NCBI GenBank assembly: GCA_964486455.1
Contig: CAZAMP010000046.1
Location: 1 to 31,781, forward strand
Direction: 5' to 3'
Length of the DNA: 31,781 nucleotides
Origin: CAZAMP01 sp964486455
GTDB taxonomy: Bacteria > Eisenbacteria > RBG-16-71-46 > CAZAMP01
This document shows, piece after piece, positions 1 to 11,513 of this stretch; within the stretch, counting starts at the first letter, position 1, and each line of letters starts with the position of its first letter. Both the position numbers and the translations under genes were made by a program. The notes beneath the pieces were generated by a model that saw only the letters and a program-made list of their open reading frames with translations, was not told where the DNA came from and did not search any database.

Positions 1-55
1 TCGGGAAGGTGGCCGGACGGTAGGCGCCGGCGTCGTAGCGGAGATCATTAAATAA
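1..55 (+). CDS. tuf: Elongation factor Tu, 3' end only (second tuf copy)
   Basis: The first complete codon begins at base 2 and reads REGGRTVGAGVVAEIIK followed by TAA (53-55). This is the C-terminal end of EF-Tu domain 3, the GTPase that delivers aminoacyl-tRNA to the ribosome. The 55 bases are identical to 15860-15914, the end of the complete tuf gene in this window, so the genome carries at least two tuf copies. The gene is cut by the window edge, not truncated biologically as far as can be seen. A tuf copy just upstream of tRNA-Trp/secE/nusG matches the position of E. coli tufB. Confidence 0.95.
   Translation, partial: REGGRTVGAGVVAEIIK
1..55 (+). repeat. Direct repeat: tuf 3' end, copy 1 (partner 15860-15914)
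   Basis: All 55 bases match 15860-15914 in the same orientation. The match ends exactly at the shared TAA stop; the next bases (AATGG here, GGAACG there) are unrelated. The full repeat must extend leftwards out of the window. The two copies are 15,859 bases apart and flank rpmG to fusA. Confidence 0.95.
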
Positions 56-56
56 A

Positions 57-215
57 ATGGCGTCAAGTCGCGACCATGTAATTCTCGCGTGTCAGGTGTG
101 CAAGCGGAAGAATTACATTACGGATAAAAACAAACGTAAGCATCCAGACCGGTTGGAGTTCAAGAAGTACTGCCGATACTGTCGGAAGCACACGCCGCAC
201 CGAGAGACGCGATAG
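57..215 (+). CDS. rpmG: 50S ribosomal protein bL33 (zinc-binding form)
   Basis: A 52-residue basic protein with the bL33 pattern. Paired CxxC motifs at Cys12/Cys15 and Cys39/Cys42 form a four-cysteine zinc site, so this is the zinc-dependent form. bL33 lies near the E site of the large subunit. The ATG at 57 starts one base after the tuf stop. The only Shine-Dalgarno-like sequence is GGAG at 40-43, inside the tuf coding region and 13 bases from the start, so translation is probably coupled to tuf. It precedes tRNA-Trp, secE and nusG, a common bacterial arrangement. Confidence 0.95.
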   Translation: MASSRDHVILACQVCKRKNYITDKNKRKHPDRLEFKKYCRYCRKHTPHRETR

Positions 216-226
216 ATTGCTTGTGC

Positions 227-302
227 AGGGCAGTAGCTCAATTGGTAGAGCACCGGTCTCCAAAACCGGTGGCTGGGGGTTCAAGTCCTCCCTGCCCTGC
301 CA
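227..302 (+). tRNA. trnW: tRNA-Trp (anticodon CCA)
   Basis: A 76-base tRNA folds completely. The acceptor stem is AGGGCAG (227-233) with CTGCCCT (292-298), the discriminator is G299 and CCA is encoded at 300-302. The D stem is GCTC/GAGC. The anticodon stem CCGGT/ACCGG encloses the loop CTCCAAA with anticodon CCA at 260-262. The T arm GGGGG/CCTCC, with one G-U pair, encloses TTCAAGT. It reads UGG (Trp). It lies 11 bases after rpmG and 19 before secE, so it is likely cut from the operon transcript. Confidence 0.98.
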
Positions 303-321
303 TTAACCCGGAAGAGAGACG

Positions 322-519
322 ATGGCGGTCATTCAAAAGGCTCGTACGTTCATCAACGAGGTGGTGGTCGAGACACGCAAGGTGACCTGGCCGCAGCGTG
401 ACGATCTCAAGGAATCGACGATGGTCGTGATCATTTCAGTGACTATCCTCTCGCTCATCTTGGGTGTTGTCGACAAGATCTTGGCCATCATTCTCCAGCA
501 GATCCTGAGGATGACGTAG
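322..519 (+). CDS. secE: Preprotein translocase subunit SecE
   Basis: 65 residues, the short single-span form of SecE. An amphipathic N-terminal part contains the conserved EVVVETRKVTWPQRDDL segment (about residues 13-27), which lies on the cytosolic membrane surface and contacts SecY. One transmembrane helix follows at about residues 34-58. SecE clamps and stabilises SecY (encoded at 25327) in the SecYEG channel. Start choice: GAAGAGAG lies about 6 bases upstream of the ATG. The 13-base gap to nusG indicates co-transcription. Confidence 0.96.
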   Translation: MAVIQKARTFINEVVVETRKVTWPQRDDLKESTMVVIISVTILSLILGVVDKILAIILQQILRMT

Positions 520-532
520 GACGAGGGGTGAC

Positions 533-1063
533 ATGTCCAAACGCTGGTTTGTGGTCCACACGTATTCGGGCCACGAGAACAAGGTCAAGACGAACCTCGA
601 GAAGGCGATCGACTACGCCGGTCTGCAGGAGAAGTTCGGACAGATCTTGGTCGTGACCGAAGACTTCGCAGAGATGAAGAACGGAAAGCGGACCGTCAGC
701 AAGAAGAAGACGTTCCCGAGCTACGTTCTCATCGAAATGGAGTTGGGTGCGGACACGCAGGGGATCGTTCAGAACATTCCCGGCGTTACGCGCTTCGTCG
801 GTACGGGGCAAGCGCCGATGGCGCTCCGTGAGGAAGAGGTCGAGCGGATCCTCAACAAGGAGGAGGCCGCAAAGACCAAGAAGACCACGGAGGTTCCCTA
901 CAAGGTCGGCGAGCACGTCCGCGTCGTGGACGGCCCGTTCAACGACTTCACAGGCGTGATCGACGAAGTCAATCACGAGCGGGGAAAAGTCAAGGTGATG
1001 GTCTCGATCTTCGGTCGAGCCACCCCGGTCGAGCTGGATTTCCTGCAGGTTAAGGAAGTCTAG
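533..1063 (+). CDS. nusG: Transcription elongation/antitermination factor NusG
   Basis: 176 residues, close to the usual length. The NGN domain (about 1-105) starts with RWFVVHTYSGHENKV and includes the FPSYVLIEM core strand and PGVTRFVG. A short charged linker leads to a C-terminal KOW domain (about 124-176) with GEHVRVVDGPFNDFTGVIDEV. NusG binds the clamp of RNA polymerase across the DNA cleft. Its KOW domain links polymerase to Rho or to ribosomal protein uS10 (gene at 15927), so the partners are encoded in the same cluster. No insertion or lost motif is seen. Confidence 0.98.
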   Translation: MSKRWFVVHTYSGHENKVKTNLEKAIDYAGLQEKFGQILVVTEDFAEMKNGKRTVSKKKTFPSYVLIEMELGADTQGIVQNIPGVTRFVGTGQAPMALREEEVERILNKEEAAKTKKTTEVPYKVGEHVRVVDGPFNDFTGVIDEVNHERGKVKVMVSIFGRATPVELDFLQVKEV

Positions 1064-1092
1064 ACATAGGTTTTGGAATTGAGTCTTTAACG

Positions 1093-1121
1093 CCCGGCCC
1101 GCTGTGGGATCAGTGGCCGGG
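1093..1121 (+). promoter_or_regulatory. Hairpin in the nusG-rplK leader
   Basis: CCCGGCC (1093-1099) pairs with GGCCGGG (1115-1121), with a possible inner CTG/CAG helix (1102-1104 with 1111-1113) closing a 6-base loop. It lies in the 80-base gap before rplK and is followed by mixed sequence rather than a T run, so it does not look like an intrinsic terminator. A role as L1 autoregulatory site, attenuator or processing site is inference. Confidence 0.4.
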
Positions 1122-1143
1122 ACGTCGTATTTGAGGAGGAAGC

Positions 1144-1569
1144 ATGGCGAAGACACCGATTGCGCAGGTGAAGATCCAACTGCCCGCGGGCAACGCCACA
1201 CCTGCACCGCCGGTGGCGCCGGCTCTCGGTCCTCACGGGATCAACCTGGCCGAGTTCTGCAAGGCATACAACTCGCAGACATCCAGCCAGGCGGGCCTGA
1301 TTGTTCCGGCGGTCGTGACGATCTACAACGACCGCTCGTTCTCATTCATTATCAAGACGCCTCCGGCTTCGGTGCTCATCAAGAAGGCCGTCGGCATCGC
1401 GAAGGGTAGCGGCATTCCGAATCGCGACAAGGTGGGAGTGCTCCAGAAAGTGGATCTGAAAGAGATCGCGGAACAGAAGATGCCGGACCTCAACGCGTAT
1501 ACCGTCGAGGAGGCCATGCGGATCGTCGCGGGGACCGCGCGCAGCATGGGAATTGATATCGAGAGCTGA
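1144..1569 (+). CDS. rplK: 50S ribosomal protein uL11
   Basis: 141 residues, the typical length. The N-terminal domain has QVKIQLPAGNATPAPPVAPALG, the proline/glycine region that binds thiopeptides, followed by GINLAEFCKAYN. The C-terminal domain, including GIAKGSGIPNRDKVG and the VEEAMRIVAGTARSMGI helix, binds the GTPase-associated 23S rRNA. With uL10 and bL12 it forms the stalk base that recruits EF-G and EF-Tu. AGGAGGAAGC lies directly upstream of the ATG. The 80-base gap before it is the first substantial leader in the cluster. Confidence 0.98.
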   Translation: MAKTPIAQVKIQLPAGNATPAPPVAPALGPHGINLAEFCKAYNSQTSSQAGLIVPAVVTIYNDRSFSFIIKTPPASVLIKKAVGIAKGSGIPNRDKVGVLQKVDLKEIAEQKMPDLNAYTVEEAMRIVAGTARSMGIDIES

Positions 1570-1597
1570 CGCGCGACCGGCGATGGCGTCGACTGCA

Positions 1598-1622
1598 CCG
1601 CCGTGCTCACCATTAGCGGCGG
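1598..1622 (+). promoter_or_regulatory. Hairpin overlapping the rplA ribosome-binding region
   Basis: CCGCCG (1598-1603) pairs perfectly with CGGCGG (1617-1622) around a 13-base loop. The 3' arm abuts the purine-rich ribosome-binding region of rplA (GGGAGACGAGGGAG), so folding could affect rplA translation. L1 is a known translational repressor of its own operon in E. coli. That this hairpin is the L1 target is untested. Confidence 0.35.
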
Positions 1623-1637
1623 GAGACGAGGGAGCCT

Positions 1638-2348
1638 ATGAAACACGGTAAAAGGTATCGGGCAGCCGTCGAGAAGCTAACGGCGCTGGATGTCCCTGAG
1701 AGGGGCACTCTGGAAAGCGCCGTCCAGGCGGTCATCGATCTCGCGTCCGCGAAGTTCGATGAGACGGTAGAGTTGGCCACGCGTCTGGGCGTCGATCCGC
1801 GTCGCGCGGACCAGATGGTGCGGGGCACCGTCGTTCTGCCGCACGGCACGGGCCGCACGAAGTGCGTGATCGTGCTCGCCAAGGGCGAGAAGATCAAGGA
1901 AGCCGAAGAGGCCGGCGCCGATTACGTCGGATCCGAGGACCTGATCGAGAAGATCAAGGGTGGCTGGTTCGACTTCGACGCGGTGATCGCCACGCCTGAC
2001 ATGATGGGGCAGGTCGGCAAGCTGGGTAAGCTTCTCGGTCCAAAGGGGCTCATGCCCACCCCCAAAACCGGCACCGTGACGCCCGACGTCGCGAAGGCCG
2101 TAGGTGAGATCAAGGCGGGACGCGTGGAGTATCGCGTCGACCGTCACGGCAATGTCCACGTGCCTGTCGGAAAGATCTCCTTTGGTTCCGACAAGCTCCT
2201 CGAGAACACGACGAGCTTGCTACGGGAAATCGTGCGGGCGAGGCCCAGCGCGGCGAAGGGGACGTATCTCGCGAGTGTAACGCTCACGAGCACGATGGGC
2301 CCTGGCGTCGGGGTCGATCCACAGTCGGTCCTGGCGACCGTGAAATAG
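1638..2348 (+). CDS. rplA: 50S ribosomal protein uL1
   Basis: 236 residues, usual for bacterial uL1. It begins MKHGKRYRAAVEKL and has the conserved FDETVELATRLGVDPRRADQ, the GPKGLMPTPKTGTVT segment of domain II and the C-terminal SVTLTSTMGPGVGVDP. uL1 forms the mobile L1 stalk that guides deacylated tRNA from the E site, and in many bacteria represses the rplK-rplA mRNA. A 68-base spacer with a hairpin precedes it, and only 17 bases separate it from rplJ. Confidence 0.98.
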   Translation: MKHGKRYRAAVEKLTALDVPERGTLESAVQAVIDLASAKFDETVELATRLGVDPRRADQMVRGTVVLPHGTGRTKCVIVLAKGEKIKEAEEAGADYVGSEDLIEKIKGGWFDFDAVIATPDMMGQVGKLGKLLGPKGLMPTPKTGTVTPDVAKAVGEIKAGRVEYRVDRHGNVHVPVGKISFGSDKLLENTTSLLREIVRARPSAAKGTYLASVTLTSTMGPGVGVDPQSVLATVK

Positions 2349-2365
2349 GCGTGACGGGAGGAACG

Positions 2366-2884
2366 ATGGTCAACGCTGAAAAAGTCGCCCAGGTAGGGGA
2401 ATACTCGGAGCTTCTCAAGAGCGCGAAGAGTATCTACCTGGCCGACTACATCGGTCTGGACGTCGCGGGCATTTCTGAACTTCGAAAGAGATGCCGTGAC
2501 GAATCGGTCAGCTTCAGAGTCGTGAAGAACCGACTAATGAAACTCGCCGCCGCGGACGCCGGACTCGCTGACCTCGAGCAGTACCTTGAGGGACCGACCG
2601 CGGTCGTCATCAGTGAAACCGACGAGGTAAGCCCGGCGAAGCTGATCGTCGAGTTCGCCAAGAAGAAGAAAAAGCCGAAGCTGAAAGCGGCGGTTGTGGA
2701 CGGCGAGGTGTTTGGCCCCGAAGAGGCCGCGTCACTCGCGAAGCTGCCGACGTTTAATGAACAGCGTGCGATGTTGCTGAGCATGATCAACACGCCGGCG
2801 ACACAGCTCGTGCGCTTGCTTTCGACCCCGGCGACGCAGCTCGCGCGGGTCGTCGACGCAAGGCAGGAGCAAGGGCAGGAATAG
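2366..2884 (+). CDS. rplJ: 50S ribosomal protein uL10
   Basis: 172 residues from the ATG at 2366, chosen because GGGAGG (2356-2361) sits 4 bases upstream. An in-frame GTG at 2351 would add MTGGT but has no ribosome-binding site. The N-terminal rRNA-binding domain includes ELRKRCRDESVSFRVVKNRLMKLA. The C-terminal helix carries an internal duplication, TPATQLVRLL then TPATQLARVV, at about residues 140-164, which fits successive docking sites for bL12 dimers. The product is the stalk base P0-like protein. The gap to rplA is too short for the long L10 leader known in E. coli. Confidence 0.97.
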   Translation: MVNAEKVAQVGEYSELLKSAKSIYLADYIGLDVAGISELRKRCRDESVSFRVVKNRLMKLAAADAGLADLEQYLEGPTAVVISETDEVSPAKLIVEFAKKKKKPKLKAAVVDGEVFGPEEAASLAKLPTFNEQRAMLLSMINTPATQLVRLLSTPATQLARVVDARQEQGQE

Positions 2885-2939
2885 TCACTTAGCAACGGAA
2901 ATTCGTATATCGGGTTTCACGGAACAAGGAGAGCAGGCA

Positions 2940-3317
2940 ATGGCGGACCTGGAAGCATTGAAAGAGAGTTTGAGCGGACTGAGCCTCAAGGAAGCCGCGG
3001 AACTCGTGAAAATCCTTGAAGAGGAGTGGGGCGTGAGCGCCGCGGCGCCTGTTGCTATGGCAGCTGGGCCGGCCGCTGGTGGTGGCGCGGATGCCGAGGC
3101 GGAGCAGACGGAATTCGACGTCATGCTGTCGGCCGCCGGCGACAAGAAGATCGCCGTCATCAAGGAAGTCCGGGCGATCACCGGGCTCGGGTTGAAGGAA
3201 GCCAAGGCTGTCGTCGATGCGGCGCCGAAGGCCGTCAAGGAAAAGATCTCGAAGGACGAGGCAGAGAAGATTAAGGCTCAGCTTGAGGAAGCGGGAGCCG
3301 TTGTGGAAATCAAGTAG
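2940..3317 (+). CDS. rplL: 50S ribosomal protein bL12 (L7/L12)
   Basis: 125 residues. The N-terminal dimerisation and L10-binding domain (about 1-33) is followed by an Ala/Gly-rich flexible hinge (about 36-60) and a C-terminal domain with TEFDVMLSAAGDKKIAVIKEVR and GLGLKEAKAVVDAAP, the surface that contacts translation-factor G domains. It is present on the ribosome as multiple dimers. AAGGAGAG lies about 6-10 bases before the ATG. A 55-base gap separates it from rplJ and a 53-base gap with a hairpin separates it from rpoB. Confidence 0.98.
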   Translation: MADLEALKESLSGLSLKEAAELVKILEEEWGVSAAAPVAMAAGPAAGGGADAEAEQTEFDVMLSAAGDKKIAVIKEVRAITGLGLKEAKAVVDAAPKAVKEKISKDEAEKIKAQLEEAGAVVEIK

Positions 3318-3320
3318 CCG

Positions 3321-3354
3321 GGCTGTGGTGGGTTGATGGGACTACTCCATAGCC
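3321..3354 (+). promoter_or_regulatory. Hairpin between rplL and rpoB
   Basis: GGCTGTGG (3321-3328) can pair with CCATAGCC (3347-3354) over 8 base pairs, one of them G-U, around an 18-base loop. It ends just upstream of the rpoB Shine-Dalgarno AAAGGTGG (3356-3363). No T run follows, so it is more likely an RNA-processing or attenuation element than a terminator. E. coli has an RNase III processing site and attenuator in the same junction. Homology of function here is inference. Confidence 0.45.
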
Positions 3355-3370
3355 GAAAGGTGGAAAACTC

Positions 3371-6300
3371 TTGATCATGCCACAGAGCTCAGGACGTCGA
3401 AGCTACTCGAAGATCGATGCACGCTGGGATGTTCCGATCCCGAATCTCCTGGACGTGCAGCTTCGGTCCTTCGACAAGTTCCTGCAGAAAGATGTGCCGC
3501 CGGAAGACCGCGTGAACGAAGGCCTCCAGGAGGTCTTCAACAACGTCTTTCCGATTCAGGACAGCCGCGGCCTTTTCTCTCTCGAGTTCGTCTCTTACTC
3601 GATCGGAGAGCCAAAGTACTCGGTGCCGGAATGCCAGGAGCGCGACCTCACGTTCGCCGCGCCTCTGAAGACGACACTGCGTCTTCGTATTCGTGAAGAC
3701 GAGAACGGCGAGAAGAAGGACAGGGAGATCATCGAGCAGGAGGTCTATCTCGGTGAGCTGCCGCTCTTGACCGAGAAGGGGACCTTCACCATCAACGGCG
3801 CTGAACGAGTAATCGTCAGCCAGCTGCACCGCTCTCCGGGTGTGTTCTTCGACAGCACGATTCATGCGAACGGCAAGGAGCTGTTCAGCTCCCGTATCAT
3901 TCCGTATCGCGGCTCGTGGGTCGAGTTCACGTTGGACGTCAAGGAAATGATGTACGTCCACATCGACCGGAAGCGGAAAATCCCGGTAACGGTATTGCTC
4001 AAGGCCCTGGGATACGTCTCTGATCACGACGTTCTCGATCTCTTCTATGAGAAAGAGAAGTTACCGATCGGTTCCGGACGCTCGAAGAAGGACCTCGCGC
4101 TTGTCGGTCGTATCGTCGCGGAGGACGTCGTCGATGCCGACACGGGCGAGATCATCGTCGAGGCGAACGAGGAGATGAGCGAGGAGAAGATCCGTGAGCT
4201 CGGGAAAACCGATCTCAAGGAGATCGAGCTGTTCCTCGTGCCGCAGCGTGAAGAGGGTGACGTCATCCGCAACACCCTCAAGCGCGATCAGTGCTCGTCG
4301 GAAGAAGAAGGTCTGGCCAGGATCTACGGCCTTCTGAGACCCGGTGAGCCGCCGAAGGCCGAGGTGGCGAGAGACATCCTGAACCGCCTGTTCTTCAACG
4401 AGAAGCGCTACGACCTCGCCAAGGTGGGGCGCTACAAGCTCAACCAGAAGCTGGATCACGTGGCACTCTTCGGCGGCACCGCGAAGGCGCGGCGTCTGGC
4501 GCTCAAGCGCCCCCCGGAAGAGCTCGTGACGCTCTGCAGGGAAGACTTCATCGCTATCGTCAAGTATCTCCTGATGCTTCGGTACGAGGAAGGGCGTGGG
4601 ACCAACTATCTGACCGACGACATCGACCACCTGGGCAATCGTCGCGTCCGTTCGGTGGGTGAGCTTCTGGCGAATCAATTCAACGTCGGGCTCGCGCGTA
4701 TGGCGAGGATCATCCGCGAGCGGATGTCGCTCCAGGACGCCGAGACCGTCACGCCGAGTGACCTCATCAATTCCCGAACGATCTCGGCCGTGATCCAGAG
4801 CTTCTTCGGATCGAGTCAGCTATCGCAATTCATGGACCAGACCAACCCTCTGGCCGAGCTGACGCACAAGCGGCGGCTTTCCGCGCTGGGCCCAGGCGGC
4901 CTTACGCGCGACCGGGCGGGCTTCGAGGTCCGCGACGTGCACTACACGCACTACGGCCGCATGTGCCCGATCGAAACGCCTGAAGGTCCGAACATCGGCC
5001 TGATCTCGTCGCTTTCGACGTACGCTCGCGTGAACGAGCTGGGTTTCTTGGAGACACCGTACCGAAAGGTCAAGGGCTCGCAGGTGAAGCGCGACGACAT
5101 CGTTTACTTGTCGGCGGACGACGAGGATCGATGCAGCATCGCGCAGGCGAACGCGCCGATCGACGATGTGGGACGCTTCGTGCGCGAGAAGGTGCTCGCG
5201 CGGGGGCTCCACGGCGAGGTGCTCCAGCTGCCCAAGAACCAGATCGACTACATGGACATCTCCCCGATTCAGCTCGTGAGCTCAGCGGCGGCCCTGATTC
5301 CGTTCCTCGAGCACGACGACGCGAACCGGGCGCTCATGGGATCGAACATGCAGCGCCAGGCCGTGCCGTTGCTCACGACCGAGGCGCCGTTCGTGGGAAC
5401 GGGTCTCGAGGGGCGTGTCGCGTCCGATTCGGGCGCGATGATCGTCGCGAAGCATTCTGGGGTCATCGATTGGGTCAGCGCGAACTCCATCGTGGTCAAG
5501 CGTGACGACAAGCAGGACGCGATCGATTTCACGGGAGACGGCGGCGTCGATGTCTACCGACTGACGAAGTTCCGCCGCTCCAACCAGGACACCTGTATCG
5601 ATCAGCGTCCGCTGATCAAAGCCGGCCAGAAGGTGAAGGCGGGTGAAGTGCTCGCGGACGGTCCGTCTACCGACGCCGGGGAGCTGGCGCTCGGGAAGAA
5701 CGTGCTCGTCGCCTTCATGCCGTGGCGCGGTTACAACTTTGAGGACGCGATCATCGTGAGCGAGCGTCTCGTCAAGGACGACGTCTACACGTCGATCCAC
5801 ATCGAGGAGTTCGAGCTTCAGGTTCGCGATACCAAGCGGGGCGTCGAAGAGATCACGCGCGAGATTCCGAACGTGTCTGAAGACGCGCTCAAGAATCTCG
5901 ACGAGGAAGGTCTCATCCGAATCGGCGCGCCGGTTCGCGCCGGTGACATCCTGGTCGGAAAGGTGACGCCGAAGGGCGAGAGTGATCTGACGCCCGAGGA
6001 GCGCCTGCTCCGCGCGATCTTCGGTGAGAAGGCCGGAGACGTCCGGGACGCGTCGCTCAAGGCGCCTCCGGGCATGGACGGCACGGTCATCGACATCAAG
6101 GTCTTCTCCCGTAAGGAGAAAGACGAGACCGCCAAGAAGCAGGAAAAAAAGACCATCGACAGGCTTCGCCGAGAGGCCCGCAAGGAAAAGACCCGCATCT
6201 TGGAGACGCGGAACGAGCATCTGACCACGCTGCTCAGCGGACTGGCCCTCAATCGCGTCACGTCGGCCGAGACGGGCGATATTCTGGTCCGGCAGGGGCA

Positions 6301-7231
6301 GAAGGCGTCGGAGAATGTTCTCGTCAAGCTCGATTTCGACGATGTCCCGTGGGCGTCGGAAATCGTCGCGGACCGCGAGACCAATCGTCAGTTCTGGGCC
6401 CAGATGGAGGTTGCCTCCGAGGCGCTTGCCAAGGTCGATCGCGAGCTCGACAAGGAAATCGAGAAAGTGACGCGGGGGGACGAGCTTCCTCCTGGTGTCG
6501 TCAAGCTGGTCAAGGTCTATGTCGCCAAGAAGCGAAAGCTCTCCGTCGGTGACAAAATGGCCGGCCGGCACGGCAACAAGGGTGTGGTCAGCGCCATCGT
6601 GCCGGAAGAGAACATGCCGTTTCTTCCGAACGGCGCGCCGATCGACATGATCTTGAACCCGTTGGGCGTTCCCAGCCGAATGAACATCGGCCAGGTTCTG
6701 GAGACCCACCTCGGGTGGGCCGCTGCGAAGCTCGGGGTCAAGGTCGAGACGCCCGTTTTCGCCGGTGCCACCGTCGATGAGATCAAGGCTCTTCTCGCGG
6801 AGGCGGAGCTTTCCCAGGACGGCAAGTCCGTTCTCCACGATGGTCGCGATGGGCGACCGCTCGATCAGCCGGTGACGGTGGGCTTCATCTACATGTTGAA
6901 GCTTTCTCACCTCGTGGATGACAAGATCCACGCGCGGTCGATTGGGCCGTACTCGCTCGTGACGCAGCAGCCGCTCGGCGGCAAGGCGCAGTTCGGTGGG
7001 CAGAGGTTTGGGGAGATGGAGGTGTGGGCGCTCGAAGCGTACGGCGCCGCCTACACGCTGCAGGAACTATTGACCGTTAAGTCGGACGACGTGCAGGGAC
7101 GTTCGCGGATCTACGAGTCGATCGTAAAGGGCGACAATCCGCCCGAGCCCGGCATTCCCGAATCGTTCAACGTCTTGGTGAAGGAGCTCAAGAGCCTCTG
7201 CCTCGACGTTCAGTTCGACTACGAAGAATAA
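3371..7231 (+). CDS. rpoB: DNA-directed RNA polymerase subunit beta
   Basis: 1286 residues. It forms one side of the active cleft with beta' (next gene). The rifampicin pocket (about 478-508, FFGSSQLSQFMDQTN then THKRRLSALGPGG) keeps Asp489, His499 and Ser504, equivalents of E. coli Asp516, His526 and Ser531, so the sequence looks rifampicin-sensitive. Also visible are RMCPIETPEGPNIGLI, MPWRGYNFEDAI, and KMAGRHGNKG near residue 1062. A Lys/Glu/Arg-rich insertion at about 910-985 predicts a coiled coil, like the insertion in proteobacterial beta. Start: TTG at 3371 is 7 bases from AAAGGTGG; ATG at 3377 is possible but 13 bases away. Confidence 0.98.
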   Translation: MIMPQSSGRRSYSKIDARWDVPIPNLLDVQLRSFDKFLQKDVPPEDRVNEGLQEVFNNVFPIQDSRGLFSLEFVSYSIGEPKYSVPECQERDLTFAAPLKTTLRLRIREDENGEKKDREIIEQEVYLGELPLLTEKGTFTINGAERVIVSQLHRSPGVFFDSTIHANGKELFSSRIIPYRGSWVEFTLDVKEMMYVHIDRKRKIPVTVLLKALGYVSDHDVLDLFYEKEKLPIGSGRSKKDLALVGRIVAEDVVDADTGEIIVEANEEMSEEKIRELGKTDLKEIELFLVPQREEGDVIRNTLKRDQCSSEEEGLARIYGLLRPGEPPKAEVARDILNRLFFNEKRYDLAKVGRYKLNQKLDHVALFGGTAKARRLALKRPPEELVTLCREDFIAIVKYLLMLRYEEGRGTNYLTDDIDHLGNRRVRSVGELLANQFNVGLARMARIIRERMSLQDAETVTPSDLINSRTISAVIQSFFGSSQLSQFMDQTNPLAELTHKRRLSALGPGGLTRDRAGFEVRDVHYTHYGRMCPIETPEGPNIGLISSLSTYARVNELGFLETPYRKVKGSQVKRDDIVYLSADDEDRCSIAQANAPIDDVGRFVREKVLARGLHGEVLQLPKNQIDYMDISPIQLVSSAAALIPFLEHDDANRALMGSNMQRQAVPLLTTEAPFVGTGLEGRVASDSGAMIVAKHSGVIDWVSANSIVVKRDDKQDAIDFTGDGGVDVYRLTKFRRSNQDTCIDQRPLIKAGQKVKAGEVLADGPSTDAGELALGKNVLVAFMPWRGYNFEDAIIVSERLVKDDVYTSIHIEEFELQVRDTKRGVEEITREIPNVSEDALKNLDEEGLIRIGAPVRAGDILVGKVTPKGESDLTPEERLLRAIFGEKAGDVRDASLKAPPGMDGTVIDIKVFSRKEKDETAKKQEKKTIDRLRREARKEKTRILETRNEHLTTLLSGLALNRVTSAETGDILVRQGQKASENVLVKLDFDDVPWASEIVADRETNRQFWAQMEVASEALAKVDRELDKEIEKVTRGDELPPGVVKLVKVYVAKKRKLSVGDKMAGRHGNKGVVSAIVPEENMPFLPNGAPIDMILNPLGVPSRMNIGQVLETHLGWAAAKLGVKVETPVFAGATVDEIKALLAEAELSQDGKSVLHDGRDGRPLDQPVTVGFIYMLKLSHLVDDKIHARSIGPYSLVTQQPLGGKAQFGGQRFGEMEVWALEAYGAAYTLQELLTVKSDDVQGRSRIYESIVKGDNPPEPGIPESFNVLVKELKSLCLDVQFDYEE

Positions 7232-7254
7232 ACCGGAACACGAGGAGCCCACAG

Positions 7255-11442
<4,188 letters not shown>

Positions 11443-11450
11443 ATTCTGCC

Positions 11451-11480
11451 TTGACCGGTGAAGAGTCGCTTGGGTAAACT
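11451..11480 (+). promoter_or_regulatory. Candidate sigma70-type promoter for rpsL
   Basis: TTGACC (11451-11456) and TAAACT (11475-11480) are separated by 18 bases, in the 71-base rpoC-rpsL gap. Expected initiation would be near 11487, leaving a leader of about 25-30 bases before rpsL. This is a consensus match by eye, with the -35 one base and the -10 two bases off consensus. Confidence 0.35.
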
Positions 11481-11484
11481 CTTC
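11460..11484 (+). promoter_or_regulatory. Perfect inverted repeat overlapping the candidate rpsL promoter
   Basis: GAAGAGT (11460-11466) and ACTCTTC (11478-11484) are perfect 7-base inverted repeats with an 11-base loop. They span the spacer and -10 of the proposed promoter, so they could be an operator. As RNA, the hairpin followed by ATCCGTTTGTTT could be a weak rpoC terminator or attenuator. The sequence alone does not decide between these. Confidence 0.4.
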
Positions 11485-11513
11485 ATCCGTTTGTTTCGAA
11501 AGGAGAAACGTCA

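Noticed and set aside
1061..1089. TAGACA-17-TCTTTA as a promoter before rplK
   Set aside because: The -10 element fits poorly and the match is at chance level.
1093..1121. The nusG-rplK hairpin as an intrinsic terminator
   Set aside because: No T run follows; the downstream sequence is ACGTCGTATTTG and leads straight into the rplK ribosome-binding site.
2351..2365. GTG at 2351 as the rplJ start
   Set aside because: The GGGAGG at 2356-2361 would then lie inside the gene; it is correctly spaced for ATG 2366.
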